Part shown: positions 12,015 through 23,492 of the stretch, one piece after another | How positions within the stretch are numbered: the first letter of the stretch is position 1 | How the letters are laid out: the number at the start of each line of letters is the position of its first letter | NCBI GenBank assembly: GCA_964019415.1 | Contig: OZ025871.1 | Span: 4,047,129-4,111,128, forward strand | Source of the DNA: Ianthella basta | Lineage: Eukaryota; Porifera; Demospongiae; Verongiida; Ianthellidae | DNA: 64,000 nt | Reading direction: 5' to 3' | Translations under genes and position numbers: made by a program | The notes under the pieces: generated by a model | Told to the model about the DNA's origin: nothing | Seen by the model: only the letters and a program-made list of their open reading frames with translations | Database searches by the model: none

Positions 12015-13624
12015 CACCAATATACATAACACCCCAACTAATGTCATTGTGTTATGAGCAGAACTGTGCACAGTCAAGCAAAGTATCATTTACAACACAT
12101 GTATACACACAAAGTGCCCTCCAGACTAATTCTCACAAGTGTTGCTTACAAAAGGAGAGAGGGTGTGTGTGGAGGTAGTACAATAATAACAGTGTTGTGT
12201 TTGTGGAACATCTTTTCTGTTAGTAGTGATAACAAGCTGAGGTCATGTGTATTCTTGGAGGGATGGGAAATTGTTTGTGTGTGCATGTCTGCGATCATGG
12301 TGTTTGTGCAACTGTGCATATTACTGGTAGCGTGTGTGTTCGTGTGTGCGCATGCGTGTGTGGTCTGTGTCAACCTCTCCATACAGTCTGCTTGTAATAC
12401 AGCCATCGTGGATCACAAGACCTGGGCTGCCTCAGTGCAGGAGAGCTAAACAACAAGATTGCTCTGTAAAGGAGATCTTCTTGCCTGATACCATACACTG
12501 GACTTAGCTGGACCTAATAGGGCAATACTCTGTGCTGACATTTTTATTTTACCATTACCTTTTGGCAGTCTTGCAGGACTGATTGTTAGGAAATGTGTGA
12601 TTATGGTTACTTTAAGGTCAGTACTTTACCATTAACATTGCACCCCAAAACGTGACACCAGTAATGTTTCCTTGTATCAGCTATAATGTGGTAATTGTAC
12701 ACTACATCTTGCAGTGTGTAGAGTGGCTAGTGTGTAGGTGTATGTGAGTGAGCATTGCATTGCATGTGCCACTTTCCTGCAAACCAATAGCTGTAGGGAC
12801 ATCACACACCACATCTGTGCTGTGTGGCATTTGTAGGTGTGTGTGGTGGACATATTGCATGGCTGCTGGTTGTCTGCTTGAGGGGTATAGACAATTATTG
12901 CAACTGGCTACACCGATCCCCTCTCGTCATCAGTCTATACCAGTGTATGCAGTCTGCATGGCTTCTTCATTGTATGGCATTATCGATTTGGATACACACA
13001 GGAACTTGAAACCACATGCAAACATGAGCTTCTTCCCTCACAGCTGAACATGACAAGTGTGCAAGTGTGCTTGCCAATCGCAAAAGACATTGTGTTCTTT
13101 TGCATATAACATTGTTATAATTCATGCCAATTAAAGTCTATAACCCATTCAAGGTTAATATTACATCTTTGCCATGTCCTATAGCTTAGCTGGTTTCCAA
13201 ACAAGTGCAGCTGTGCATGATCTTTAATTGCCCAAAAGGCCAGTGGATGTCATTGACCTTCTATTTAATTGCCACCATTATTTTATAGACTACTTTGACT
13301 AATTGTATGCAGTTGAGATCATGAATAATATACAACAAACTTATAATTATTATAGCGTGCACAAGTTGAAAATGAATCAGATCATGCCACTTGGCCCACT
13401 GATATGATACATCTTACATCAATACTGAAGGAATGTAGTTAAGAATGGGAAACTTTGATCGCACACTCGTATGATCATCGTAGAAGTTAGCTATAGTTCA
13501 GTGCACACTTTGATGTTTACATACGTAGCATATGTATCACGTGCTTTTTGCACTGGAAAAGGCCATATTGCATGCACACACTGTCCATTCATGTGCTCCA
13601 CTTTGATTGCTATATTCTTCCCCA

Positions 13625-13795
13625 TGTACTGCTGCCAACACCTCATGCAGAGTGACATGCACCATGGGACCACACCACAGTACACACGTGCACCCTCCAC
13701 AGCATCAGCTATATATCTCCTCAATCCCACCACAACGGACATGGCCAGCCCCACCAACCTTTAGTGTGGATCAATATTATTCTGCAGCACAGTAG
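13625..13795 (+). CDS. Candidate Pro/His/Gln-rich exon, repeated
   Basis: Open frame reading HSTHVHPPQHQLYISSIPPQ then VDQYYSAAQ, kept in the related stretch at 7580-7745 with three residue changes. The preserved frame between diverged copies hints at coding, but both copies are young. Borders uncertain. Confidence 0.3.
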   Translation, partial: CTAANTSCRVTCTMGPHHSTHVHPPQHQLYISSIPPQRTWPAPPTFSVDQYYSAAQ

Positions 13796-14081
13796 TGTGT
13801 TGCCATGGCAACTGGTAGTCCATACAGCTTGATCTTTGCAACAAATATATAATTGCCTCAACCTACTCCATGCCGGTGCACACAAGTCATGTTCTGTCAA
13901 ATCTGCATGATGTGCTTCCATGTGGATGACCCAGAGGGTCCTTAAATCCTTCCAGTCATTGGGCTCACTTGGAGACATCCCGTTTTGAGTACTTGTACTA
14001 GTCTGTAAATTTAATGTCATCTTCCCTCTCTGCTCAGAAGGACGTACCTCCTTTTCTCTGCTACTGTTCCATGTCCTTCAG

Positions 14082-14183
14082 GATCACTACTCCTCCCCCA
14101 CCTCCTCCCACACCCCTGCCCCACCCCCTGTCCCATCTTCTGCTTCACCCCCTGCCCAGCCACTGCCCCGCCCACATAGCCAG
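14082..14183 (+). CDS. Candidate Pro/Ser-rich exon
   Basis: Acceptor GTCCTTCAG, donor CATAGCCAG|GTGAGA, exactly 34 codons with no stop: DHYSSPTSSHTPAPPPVPSS and on to PLPRPHSQ. Good splice signals on both sides make it one of the firmer pieces of this gene. Confidence 0.4.
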
Positions 14184-14298
14184 GTGAGAGGCCTCAGCTG
14201 AAACACCAGTGACGACATAGTACCATCCCTGCGTGTATCCAAGGAGGTGTACACCGCTTCCAGGAAGGTTGATCACACTCTTCTCTCTAGCATTACAG

Positions 14299-14372
14299 GA
14301 GGAGCATCTCATCCTTTGCCTCCTCCTCATGTGAACTGCTCCCTCCAAACATTTGCATGTCATGTGTTCCAA
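14299..14372 (+). CDS. Candidate Pro-rich exon
   Basis: Acceptor CATTACAG, donor TTCCAA|GTGAGT. The frame reading GASHPLPPPHVNCSLQTF ends in phase 0, which fits the next exon. Confidence 0.35.
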
Positions 14373-14455
14373 GTGAGTCCCTATAGCTGAGAGGCCTGGA
14401 GGTCTGGACCTCAGTCAATAGACCAGTCAGTATACACCTCCTCCTCCTCCTCCAG

Positions 14456-14521
14456 ATCTCCTTTGAGCAGTGTGACCTGCTCCTCCACAGACTGAAGAGG
14501 GCAGTGTCTTGGTGGGACTGA
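14456..14521 (+). CDS. Candidate terminal exon of the Pro-rich gene
   Basis: A (CTC)n-rich polypyrimidine tract leads to CTCCAG, then ISFEQCDLLLHRLKRAVSWW, Asp and TGA. The phase agrees with the preceding exon. Looks like a short C-terminal helix; no family recognised. Confidence 0.35.
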   Translation: MSFEQCDLLLHRLKRAVSWWD

Positions 14522-15089
14522 ATGAAAGGCGCATAGTCTGTGTGTAGGGAAGTGCTTTATGACTCGCGTCACCTTTTGTCCTAATCAGTTCTTATTTTAT
14601 CTCAACTGATGCTTGAAACACTATCTCCCATCGCTCCACACAAAGTCATGCAATGCCTGCAGTTTAGGACATTAAAAATTAATTCATTTGCCTCAATTTG
14701 TATTGTATTTTTGTGGATATGTATGGCTGTGAAGAAATGAAAGTACCTTATCAGAGGCAATGTTAGTGGTACTGCTGGTTTGATGAGGTGTGGAACTGTC
14801 ATGCAATGTCTCAATCAGCCAATAGCACAAGTCATACATATGCAATGTCATAGCACAACATAACAAGTGTATAAAACTTCCTTAAGAATCTAAAGGGTTT
14901 TAGGAATGGCCAGCAGAAAAAGCATAGAAACAAGCAACAGTAACTCAACACTATGATGAACCATGGAAAGACCCATGAAATAACAGCTATAGCTAGCTAC
15001 ATACCTTTTAGCTATTATAGCGACGTAGCTATTCTGGTACTAACTATCTTATTAAGACTGCATAAAGTCGGCGAATGTATATAATCTAT

Positions 15090-15325
15090 ATATGCTGGCA
15101 CCAGTTGTATAGCAATAAATGAGAGTATGTGCAAGGTATTTATAATTATGTGCAGAAAAACTGGTGCATGACGTCATATAGCCACCATCTTGGGAGATCC
15201 CCTTACGTTGGTTTCAGGCACTGATCAAAATCTGTGCTAGCCACGTTGTGAAACGGCAATTACAAGAAGACTTAAATTAAGTCTTTCTTGGAACTGCCAA
15301 CTGTGCAGAGATCACGATCACTGAG
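15090..15325 (+). promoter_or_regulatory. Copy B promoter and untranslated leader exon
   Basis: CRE TGACGTCA at 15169-15176 and a YY1-like site GCCACCATCTTGG at 15181-15193 (one change from A and C). The leader exon ends CTGAG|GTGAGT at 15325. Just beyond, about 185 bases of intron 1 present in A and C are missing. Confidence 0.55.
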
Positions 15326-15600
15326 GTGAGTATTTCGTTAATACCGTACCAGACAATATCCAAGTCCACTTCAGCAAACGTTGGCCTTGTCGATTTCTCG
15401 ACTGCTTCCCATTTCTTTGAGCTAGTCAGAGTGTGAGTCCATGTCTGTTTCCTTCATCTGACGTTTAACTATTGACGAGGGTTTTTGTACGCGTGTGATT
15501 AATGGTGTTAATATCATTGCGAGTCAATAGCAAAATAGTATATTTTTACTATGTATGTGTAGTGTATAATTATGATCTGCCTTCCCTCAATCTGTCATAG

Positions 15601-15869
15601 ATCCTCCAGTTCAGGCAGTATGCCCATCTCCGCCCAGCAGTGGTGCGTGTCTGTTGGGCTGTTCAACTGCAGTCGACTGAGGTGGCTGTTGAAAGGAGGA
15701 GGAGCGAAGATGACAGCTGCTTTCTCGTCCTCCAGGTCCAATGCGCATTTGGTAAAGAGAGGGGTTCTTCCACTTCTTTACCTACTCATGTTAGCCTGTG
15801 CAATGCTTCCCCGACTCCTCCTCATTCAGAGTGGGGGCGTGGAGCTCAACCCTCGACCAGTCTAGACAG
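15601..15869 (+). CDS. Copy B 2A-leader exon, decayed motif
   Basis: ATG at 15620 opens MPISAQQWCVSVGLFNC. The hydrophobic run LLPLLYLLMLACAMLPRLLL style segment is intact and continues through Gln (where A has TAG) into SGGVELNPRP, Val and TAG. The invariant D and G of the 2A consensus (DxExNPGP) are both replaced, so skipping is not expected. Confidence 0.6.
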
Positions 15870-16321
15870 GTGAAAATGAAGGGATGTATTAAATGTGCCG
15901 TACAGTTAATGTGGCACCCCAGTTACGTATCTAGTATGCTATTGCTATGGAAATTCACATGGTTTATTGTGGTGTGTTATTATCCCTAGTGATAAATTTC
16001 TGTATGTTTCCAGTCTGATGTAGACCAGTACCCCATACTGCCTCCACTGGTATATATGTGCCGTGTGCTCACTTGTAGACTGACCCAGTCTTCCTCCTAG
16101 CATAAACAGTTTCCCTCTAAGTTGCACAGCATACTAACTGTTCACTTAATTACAGCATGCAAGAGGTATCCAGTATATCCCTGTCATCTCTGCTGTGCAG
16201 CTCACAGTAACTGCATTCTTTCATTAGTATTTTGTTCGTATTTATCCTTTGATATATTAGTCCATGAATACACTGCATGACTGGTGTATTGTTAAATTAA
16301 GGAATATAACAGTACTATGGT

Positions 16322-16400
16322 ATTAAGGACAACCTCTTGCATAGGAGAAACTGTCCATTGATTGACTGGTTGATTGATTTATTGCATGATTGATTGATGA
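16322..16400 (+). mobile_element. RTE-type LINE 3' tail fragment (copy B)
   Basis: Orthologous to 1499-1576 of copy A, with a broken TTGATTGA run. Confidence 0.55.
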
Positions 16401-16555
16401 TTGTATCAGTACTGTGCACCTGTATGTTGTGTGCAAGAATATATCTGTATTGAGTATGTACTGTATGCTGTGTTGGGTGTTGTTTCATGTACGTGTATTT
16501 GCCGCCACACCATATCCTATTCCAGTGCATGTGTTTGTACCTGGTTGCTCTGTAG

Positions 16556-16881
16556 GTGCTGAGCCATCTCTGACTGATCTTTTAAGACACGTTGTCCCAA
16601 CCGTTGCGGCACAGTGGAAGATGGTGGGGTATGCCTTGGGAGTGCAGCATGAGGTCTTGAACACTGTTGAGTACAATGAGCGGAGAGCAGAAAGATGTGC
16701 GATGGAGCTCCTAGCTCTGTGGTTACGTAGAGCTCCTGGAATAGGTGATCAACCTCGTACGTGGCATTCTGTTCTAGAAGCAGTTGAAACGGTGATTGGA
16801 CCTGGAGAGAAAGAGAGAATTGAGGCTAAACTGAAAACATTGACAACAGATTCTACACTTCATGATAACTGTCAGAAAATG
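16556..16881 (+). CDS. Copy B Death-domain exon
   Basis: Same borders and phases as in A. About seven residue changes from copy A, none a stop, and the core Trp, Leu and Gly positions are kept. The donor is weaker (GTGAAT instead of GTGAGT). Confidence 0.6.
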
Positions 16882-18230
16882 GTGAATATCTGCGTAATAT
16901 TAAACAACATAATTATTCATGTGTCAAAACTTGCCTGTGGTACAAGAAAGCTGGTCGTGCAATGCTAGTCTGTTGTGTTAGATCCTTGCTCCTATTACAT
17001 TATGCCTGCCTTGAGGTGTTAGGTCTATTGTGCAATAGACTGTGTGGTGCAACTCATACAGACCTGTTGGGAATTATTATACATATCCTTGACAAAGAAC
17101 TGACTGCATTTTCTTGTAAATCCCACTTCTCTTCCATGGCACACGTGAGACATATCATAAATCTTCTAACACTTCGAAAATCTAATTAGTGCAAACTTTC
17201 TGCAGTCTTACTTTGAATTGTTTGTGAGTTTCACATTATTGGATATGATTTTGTGTAGTCCTCTAATTTTTGGCAACGGTACCAGGGTACTGCATAATAC
17301 TCCAAGTGAAATGATACCTAACAATGGTAAACACACCTAACGTAGCTGTGTTGCCTTCAGATATGTCTGCCATGTTGAGATTAGCTGGCTACGAGTAGCG
17401 CAGGTGACAGCTACAGCTTTCCTTACCTGGGTGTTCTTTCCCCAGCAAGTCAAACAAAATCCTCTGCAATAATGGGGATCCAAACCTCTGCTATAATGCC
17501 TGATATTGTAGAAAAAGCCAGTGGTGCCCATTTACTCATGGAGCGTTCCAAAAAATGGCAGCAGAGAACGCCTCCAATTTTGCAAGAGGCCATAATTATT
17601 GCAAGAACGAAAAAGAATATATTTCCTCCAAAACTTCGAAAAGTTGAAATGAAAAGTCTGAAATGTTTATGAATTTTAGAAGATTTACAGTAGTCCTCTG
17701 TCCTACTTTCAGCCTATGCACGTAGCCAGTCCTTGTGCAATGAATATCAGTACTGTGCTGTCTATGTAGAATGGTGGTTGTTTGCTTGCTGTAAAACAAG
17801 AAAAAAGTAGCACTACTACCGTATAGGGTTGAAAACTGGTAATAAAGGCTACCCATGCATGAGGAAGTGTCGATTGTACACTACACAGGACTAACCTTAC
17901 TTCCAAGAGAACGTGTGTGCTCCCACCGAAAATGACCTTGACATTTTCTGTGTTTCGTCTTCTTCTTCTTCTCTGACAGCAGTAGTCCTCCTTGTAAGGT
18001 GGCACACATTCAACAGCTGACATGTGTCAGATTGGGTCAGAGTCCCTGGCTTGTTTAGTTGTATCTCCAACATTATTCCACACTCTTCACTCGTCAATTC
18101 TTCATTCATTGATTCATTTATTGTGACTTGGTTGTTTGTATCAGCTCCTGATTATGTAATAGTGTCAGGTGAGCTAAATAGACATGCACAGCTTTATGTA
18201 CCTCTCTTTCTACTGTCTTCTACTAAACAG

Positions 18231-19014
18231 GTCACCAGTCTAGTCCCAACTACTCCCACTACTGCCCACCTAAGCACTGGGCAGTTGTCGACAACATTTC
18301 CAGCCATCTTGTCTGCCCAACACTCACTCTTACCCCAACCTGTCTTCTCCATGGCAATAACCAGTCAAGCACTGCCAACTGTTTACACCACTACTCACGC
18401 TACTGTTGCTCCTGAGATGCAGAGTCAAGGCAGACTAGGACACCACAGCATGCACCAACACCCCGAGGTGGTGTGGGGACAGCATCAAATGCAGCAGTTA
18501 GCAGCCACACAGTATCAACAGCAGCAGCAGATGTCTACCACTGAGGTGGGGCCTACTGGCTCCTCCTCCTCCAATCCCAGTCCCTACTGCAGCTCCTACA
18601 GAATTGATCACCCAGTTACTGGCATGCCACATGGTGTGGCATCTGCCCCCTCTTTGGCACAGGCACATACACAAGTGCAATATGCCAACCTACTCCAGCA
18701 ACAGCAGATGTTGTTTAACCAATGGTATGGCATGACGCTGCAGGGAGCCATGCTGGGTCTTCACCCTTCTACCATGATGACCTTGGAGCAGTACCAGGCC
18801 TACCAGACTGCACTGCAGGACACTCAGGTGCAGCAGTTGAGGCAGATGGAGCAAACGGCACAGCAGCCCACCTCTCCTGAGGTGGGTGTGGTGCAGCAGG
18901 CAATGGCGCACCAGACACCTCCCCACCTCACGTCACTACAGGACTCCTCTGTGAGACGGACCCCCTGCCAGTCAGTGAGGAGCCAATTGTCTGCAGTGGA
19001 CCCTCCCTTACAAG
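18231..19014 (+). CDS. Copy B Gln/Pro-rich exon, first part
   Basis: Homologous to 3405-4188 of copy A. It ends at TACAAG|GTGCAG, a donor that copy A lacks because A runs straight on to GGATCAGG. Gln tracts are conserved. Confidence 0.55.
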
Positions 19015-19342
19015 GTGCAGTGCAGTGGTTGGGCATATGTGTTGAGGTTTTGAGCTACTGAGGGGCACCACTGAAGTAAAGTGCATGTCTTTGTGGACAC
19101 TGCTTCAGTGACACTGTCACTAACACACCAACCAGTTACACATACAACACTACAGGACAGTCATTTGTATGGCAACAAAATGTTGTTCATTAGAAATGAT
19201 GTGTTTACAGTATGAGCTTCTCCAAACTGCCCAACAGGTGTTCTCACTGTTGTGGCACATGTCGTGTTGATATAGTGAACTGCATGGGTACAACTACTAT
19301 AGACTGGACAGGCAGTAGTGGAGCAGTTCGTCTAACCATGAG

Positions 19343-19383
19343 CCCTCTGTACTTGGATGTGACTGACATCCAAGTACAGAGGG
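19343..19383 (+). repeat. Perfect 18-bp hairpin
   Basis: CCCTCTGTACTTGGATGT, a five-base loop, and its exact reverse complement; CCATG/CATGG may extend the stem past a two-base bulge. It lies in the 644-bp segment that copy A does not have. Confidence 0.85.
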
Positions 19384-19649
19384 CATGGCACAATGCATGG
19401 TTTGCTGTAGTTTTACCCAGTTTCCAGAAAGTTCACATAATTTGTCAAAATGTACTGTACGTATAATATATATTAATCTACTGTGTTCAGTTTCGTCTGC
19501 TGTCAGTGGACAATAGCTACATTTTAATGGTAACAATCAGAATGTTTTAGTATAATGCTCTGCATGTGTAGAGTGCTGTATGCTGTAATGGTTATAAAGT
19601 TTGTGAATTATGTGCAGTTTTGCATTATTTATATTGGCACTGTCTGCAG

Positions 19650-19725
19650 ACCGTGATGGATCAGGTCCCTCTGCTGGTGGACCTCCATCATCAAAGGAAA
19701 AGCAAAGGAGACAACACAGGGCAAG
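19650..19725 (+). CDS. Copy B small exon with frameshift
   Basis: Acceptor TGTCTGCAG|AC, donor GCAAG|GTATGC. It corresponds to the end of the Gln-rich exon in A plus nine extra bases at its start. One extra A changes the ending phase from 1 to 2, so the CARD is out of frame if this exon is used. Confidence 0.45.
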
Positions 19726-19829
19726 GTATGCTTCCATCTACTCCTGATGTTATATGACATATAACGAGATCACCAGCTTTCTTTATGTGGCATAAATTGA
19801 GTGTGCTAGATGTTATGGTTAGCTTGCAA

Positions 19830-19831
<2 letters not shown>

Positions 19832-19888
<57 letters not shown>
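19832..19888 (+). repeat. (TG)n microsatellite
   Basis: TG dinucleotides; counterpart of 4380-4432. Confidence 0.95.
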
Positions 19889-19889
<1 letters not shown>

Positions 19890-20377
19890 ATGAAAAAGGA
19901 TTTAGGAATGATTAACTGATAAACTGGGTGCCTGGGAGAATAGCCTATGGCTAAAGGCTCCCCATTGTAAGTAAGATACCTTGATACTCTGAACTGAAAA
20001 AGCATAGAAACATGCCATAGCAACTCAACATTTTGACACACCTCACTTCATTGGATTTCACTCAGCATACCCAAATCCCTAGCTAGCTAGCTATATCCCT
20101 TGGGTCTAGGTATGTAACTAGCTAACAATGGATTTAGTTATGCTGAGTGAAATCCACAGAAGTGAGATGTGTCAAAATGTTGCTATTGCTCGTTACTATG
20201 CTTTTTGGCTAATCATTCCTAAATCCATTCCTATTTTTGAGTAATGTTTTTATTCTCTAGTTTTTATTCTCCTTTCCATTGAATTTTTGTGCACTCCTAG
20301 TACATGATGCAGCTATTTTCTGGTCAATAAGGTAACCTTTTACATAGGACAGACCTTTTGTCTGTCCTGTGGTTCAG

Positions 20378-20670
20378 CCTCCTTTGTGCAGATTATGCGG
20401 AATCGGGAGAATGCCAAGGCATTCCAAGAAAACATGAATGCTGCAGGAATTGTAGATGGCCTAGAATTGACAGGATGCATTGCAGCAAGGGTTGCAACTG
20501 ACATCCGTCAGTCCAAGGACAGGACAGAAGCCAATAACCACCTCTTACAGTATATGAAGAATGATGCAGATGAGCAGACAGTGAAGGCTATTTTCCAACA
20601 AGCTTCTGAACAGACAGACTTCAAGAATATGCAGATTTATGCTGCCAACATGCTAACTAGACTGCAATAA
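20378..20670 (+). CDS. Copy B CARD exon
   Basis: Starts GTGGTTCAG|CC in phase 1 and ends MLTRLQ, TAA. It is open and has about nine residue changes from A. It joins in frame to the exon ending at 19014 (phase 1) if the small exon at 19650-19725 is skipped. Confidence 0.5.
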
Positions 20671-21386
20671 GGTTTGTATGGGTATGCACGTACATTACGT
20701 ACCTATCTTTGTTGTGAAACTCCCTAAATTAATGTACTATGGCCTATAGTGATGGTATAATAGGCATCTATACTTATTGTTCCTGAGTCAGTGTGAGTAT
20801 TCAACATGTTAAGTGCACCCATCATGGTAGTCTTATGGAATATTATTTGTGAAGATGTGCATGTACTCATGATTGAAACTTTACAACACTTCAGTTAGGT
20901 GAATGTATCTGTTGTCATTAGTGCAATGTATTCCTTTCCCCTCTCCCCTCTCTGACCCCTCCTCCCTCCTTCTTCCCACTCCCATCCCCCATCCTTTCCT
21001 CTCTCCATGTCTATCTCATGTACACATCTCATTACAGTGGACTACATACATACATGAACTCCTACTTAATATGCATCTGTAACCAGGTTCATGAATGTGT
21101 ACACCCAAAGCTTTAAGTTTTGACTCCCCTGAACATATTTCTAATATCCACCATAATTTTGTATGTTTTCTACGCTTTGTATAATTTATAGTGCACTGTA
21201 TATTTGTACTCTGGTCCCTTGGCTGTAATTTAGGAGTTCATTATTCAACCTCATCATCCGAATGTCGTTGTGGATGCCACTGAACTGGGTGATCAATGAC
21301 TGTGCCCCCTTCTGCCATTAGCATGCCCTGGGCCATGGGAGACAACTAATACATAATTATTGCAGTGTTGGCCATAGCTTACAGGG

Positions 21387-21755
21387 ACAGGGGCCATGTA
21401 GCTGGTTGCAATTGAGGGGCTGACATAATGTGTACGAAAACCTGCATGGAAAGAGGGATGAATCAACTATAGCTAGCTAGCTTTTATGTAGGAACGCTAA
21501 TAGTAGTCGCTAACTATCTAAGTATTAGTTAGCTATAACACCTCCTGGAGGTGTAGGTTAGAATTGATTAATGTTACCAGTTGCTATAGGTTGAGTTTTG
21601 ACTTTTCAAACTGATTATTAACTACCAAGGCTTAGCTATGTCTAGATCCTCACACCTCTAGCTAGCTAGAAGTGGTTTAGAACATTTATGAGTGCATAAT
21701 AAACATAGCAACCATCTAGCAACGGGAAATAAAACTACCTAAAGTCGGTGAATAT
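21387..21755 (+). other. Junction between copies B and C
   Basis: Similarity to copy A's 3' flank stops at 21386, and recognisable copy C upstream sequence (TAGCTAGC-rich, then AAAGTCGGTGAATAT) begins soon after. No exon seen. Confidence 0.4.
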
Positions 21756-22004
21756 CCATGCTGGCATCAGCTGTGTGGCCTGTATGTATGTAGTATTGTA
21801 CACATGCCTAAATACATGCACATACATTAGTTGCAACAGGTGTATGACGTCATAGCCGCCATCTTGGGATATCCCCTTCCTATCACGAGTTGAAGAGTTT
21901 CATGTACCGAGTGAAATCTGTGTAGCCACGTTGAGAGACGGCAAGAACCCCCAAATTAAGTCCTTCTTGGAATTGCCAACTGTGCACAGATCACGATCAC
22001 TGAG
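21756..22004 (+). promoter_or_regulatory. Copy C promoter and untranslated leader exon
   Basis: CRE TGACGTCA at 21845-21852, then GCCGCCATCTTGG at 21855-21867, and a leader exon ending CTGAG|GTGAGT at 22004. The spacing of CRE and YY1 sites is shortened by two to three bases from A. Confidence 0.55.
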
Positions 22005-22235
22005 GTGAGTATTTCGTTAATACCGTACATAGCTAGCTAGCTAGCCAGGTAAATCGACCCTTCAATCCTAGAGTGAACTGCCCGTTATTGAAGAGAACCG
22101 ACTCTAGTCCCACTCTGCTGTAGTGACATCCTTGCCACTCGTGGTTGAATTGTGCGAATCCTCACTTTCTTCGTTACCTGCCCGTCACCAGTGTGTTTGC
22201 GGTGTGCGAGACGGCGGTAGCTAGCTACCTAATAT

Positions 22236-23492
22236 AAGGGTGCATAAAAATGTTTCCTCCAAAAACAAGGGCAGATGTAGGGATGGTGCAGTGTGTCGCT
22301 AAAGGGCATGGCAAACCACCTGGCGGAAAAACCGTAGGAACAAGGAGGAGGGCCGGTCCATGCAAAGAGGAGGGCCAGCCTGTCCATGCAAAACACCCAA
22401 ATCATTAACATTCGCTGACTTTGAATACATTCAGTGCACCATCCCTACATCTGGCAACATTTTGCCGCAATTCCTACTAGTTACTGCATAACTATTCTGA
22501 CTATTCAGCTTCCCCTTTACGCCTACAGGTACAGCCTTACAATTTGCCCACTCTCTGCTTTGCTGTGCACTATCTTCTCTTTCCACCAGGTGGTCCCTGC
22601 AATTTGCTTGCTACTCAATCTACTGTGCTGTGCTCTAGAATCTAGGACCTCCTACTCTTCCTCCTATTATTCTTTATGTGTTTTCATGTAAGTATCAGTT
22701 GCAGGCTCCATATTCTTTGGATTAATTCATCTTTTATGTAGCCATTTTGCTCTGCCATGAGACACCGGCAAACCACCAAGATCAACTGCAGTGGCAATAC
22801 TTACCATAGCTGTTCACTAGACATCGCTGCAGCTGTCTGCAAACCATCACACCCACTTTCATGCCCACACTGTTTAGCTCTAGGCCAGCACAAACTTTGC
22901 ACACTTCACTGCAAACATTTGTAAAGTTCAACCTTCATATATGATACATAATTATATCCAGGTAGCTAGTGTCTTACAGTATATTAGAACACACCTGTAC
23001 ATAATTTATGTATGTGCCACTGTGTACCAGGTTCTGCAATTGCTATATAGCTGTACAGCCTTTTCTCATCAGCGCTTTATTCATGTACATGCATGGGTGT
23101 ATGCATGCAGCTTGGTGATGTGTACATGGGGAGATGCATAGCTGGAATAGGCGTACAATTTTAGTCGCGTGTAGTAACCCTATAGCTTGTTATTGCACAC
23201 TCATAATTGCATAACAATATGCAGGTGGAGAAAAAGAGGATGGTAGCAAGACCACAAGCACCGCAAAATGTTGCCAGATGTAGGGATGGTGCGCTGAATG
23301 TATTCAAAGTCAGCGAATGTTAATGATTTGGGTGTTTTGCATGGACAGGCTGGCCCTCCTCTTTGCATGGACCGGCCCTCCTCCTTGTTCCTACGGTTTT
23401 TCCGCCAGGTGGTTTGCCATGCCCTTTAGCGACACACTGCACCATCCCTACATCTGCCCTTGTTTTTGGAGGAAACATTTTTATGCACCCTT
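22236..23492. mobile_element. Foldback DNA element with 230-bp inverted arms
   Basis: Arms 22236-22466 and 23263-23492 are near-perfect reverse complements. Each arm itself contains AGATGTAGGGATGGTGCA and its inverse, making a nested palindrome. No transposase is visible in the middle and no target-site duplication was found. It sits in intron 1 of gene C. A related element lies at 58.4-60.3 kb. Confidence 0.8.

Larger units (their letters stand above)
14990..21386 (+). pseudogene. Gene B: damaged tandem copy of gene A
   Basis: Matches 1-5754 throughout at an offset of about 14,989 bases. Exons: leader to 15325; 2A leader 15601-15869; Death 16556-16881; Gln-rich 18231-19014 plus 19650-19725; CARD 20378-20670. 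Lesions: the 2A motif has decayed to SGGVELNPRP and is followed after one codon by TAG (15863-15865); an extra A in the GGAAAAGC run near 19697-19701 shifts the frame before the CARD. The Death exon itself remains open. It could be a pseudogene, or a gene using another start or splice form. Confidence 0.6.

Noticed and set aside
22229-22411. 60-codon open frame in both arms of the foldback element
   Set aside because: The same frame appears twice only because the arms are inverted copies; no start, splice or domain support.
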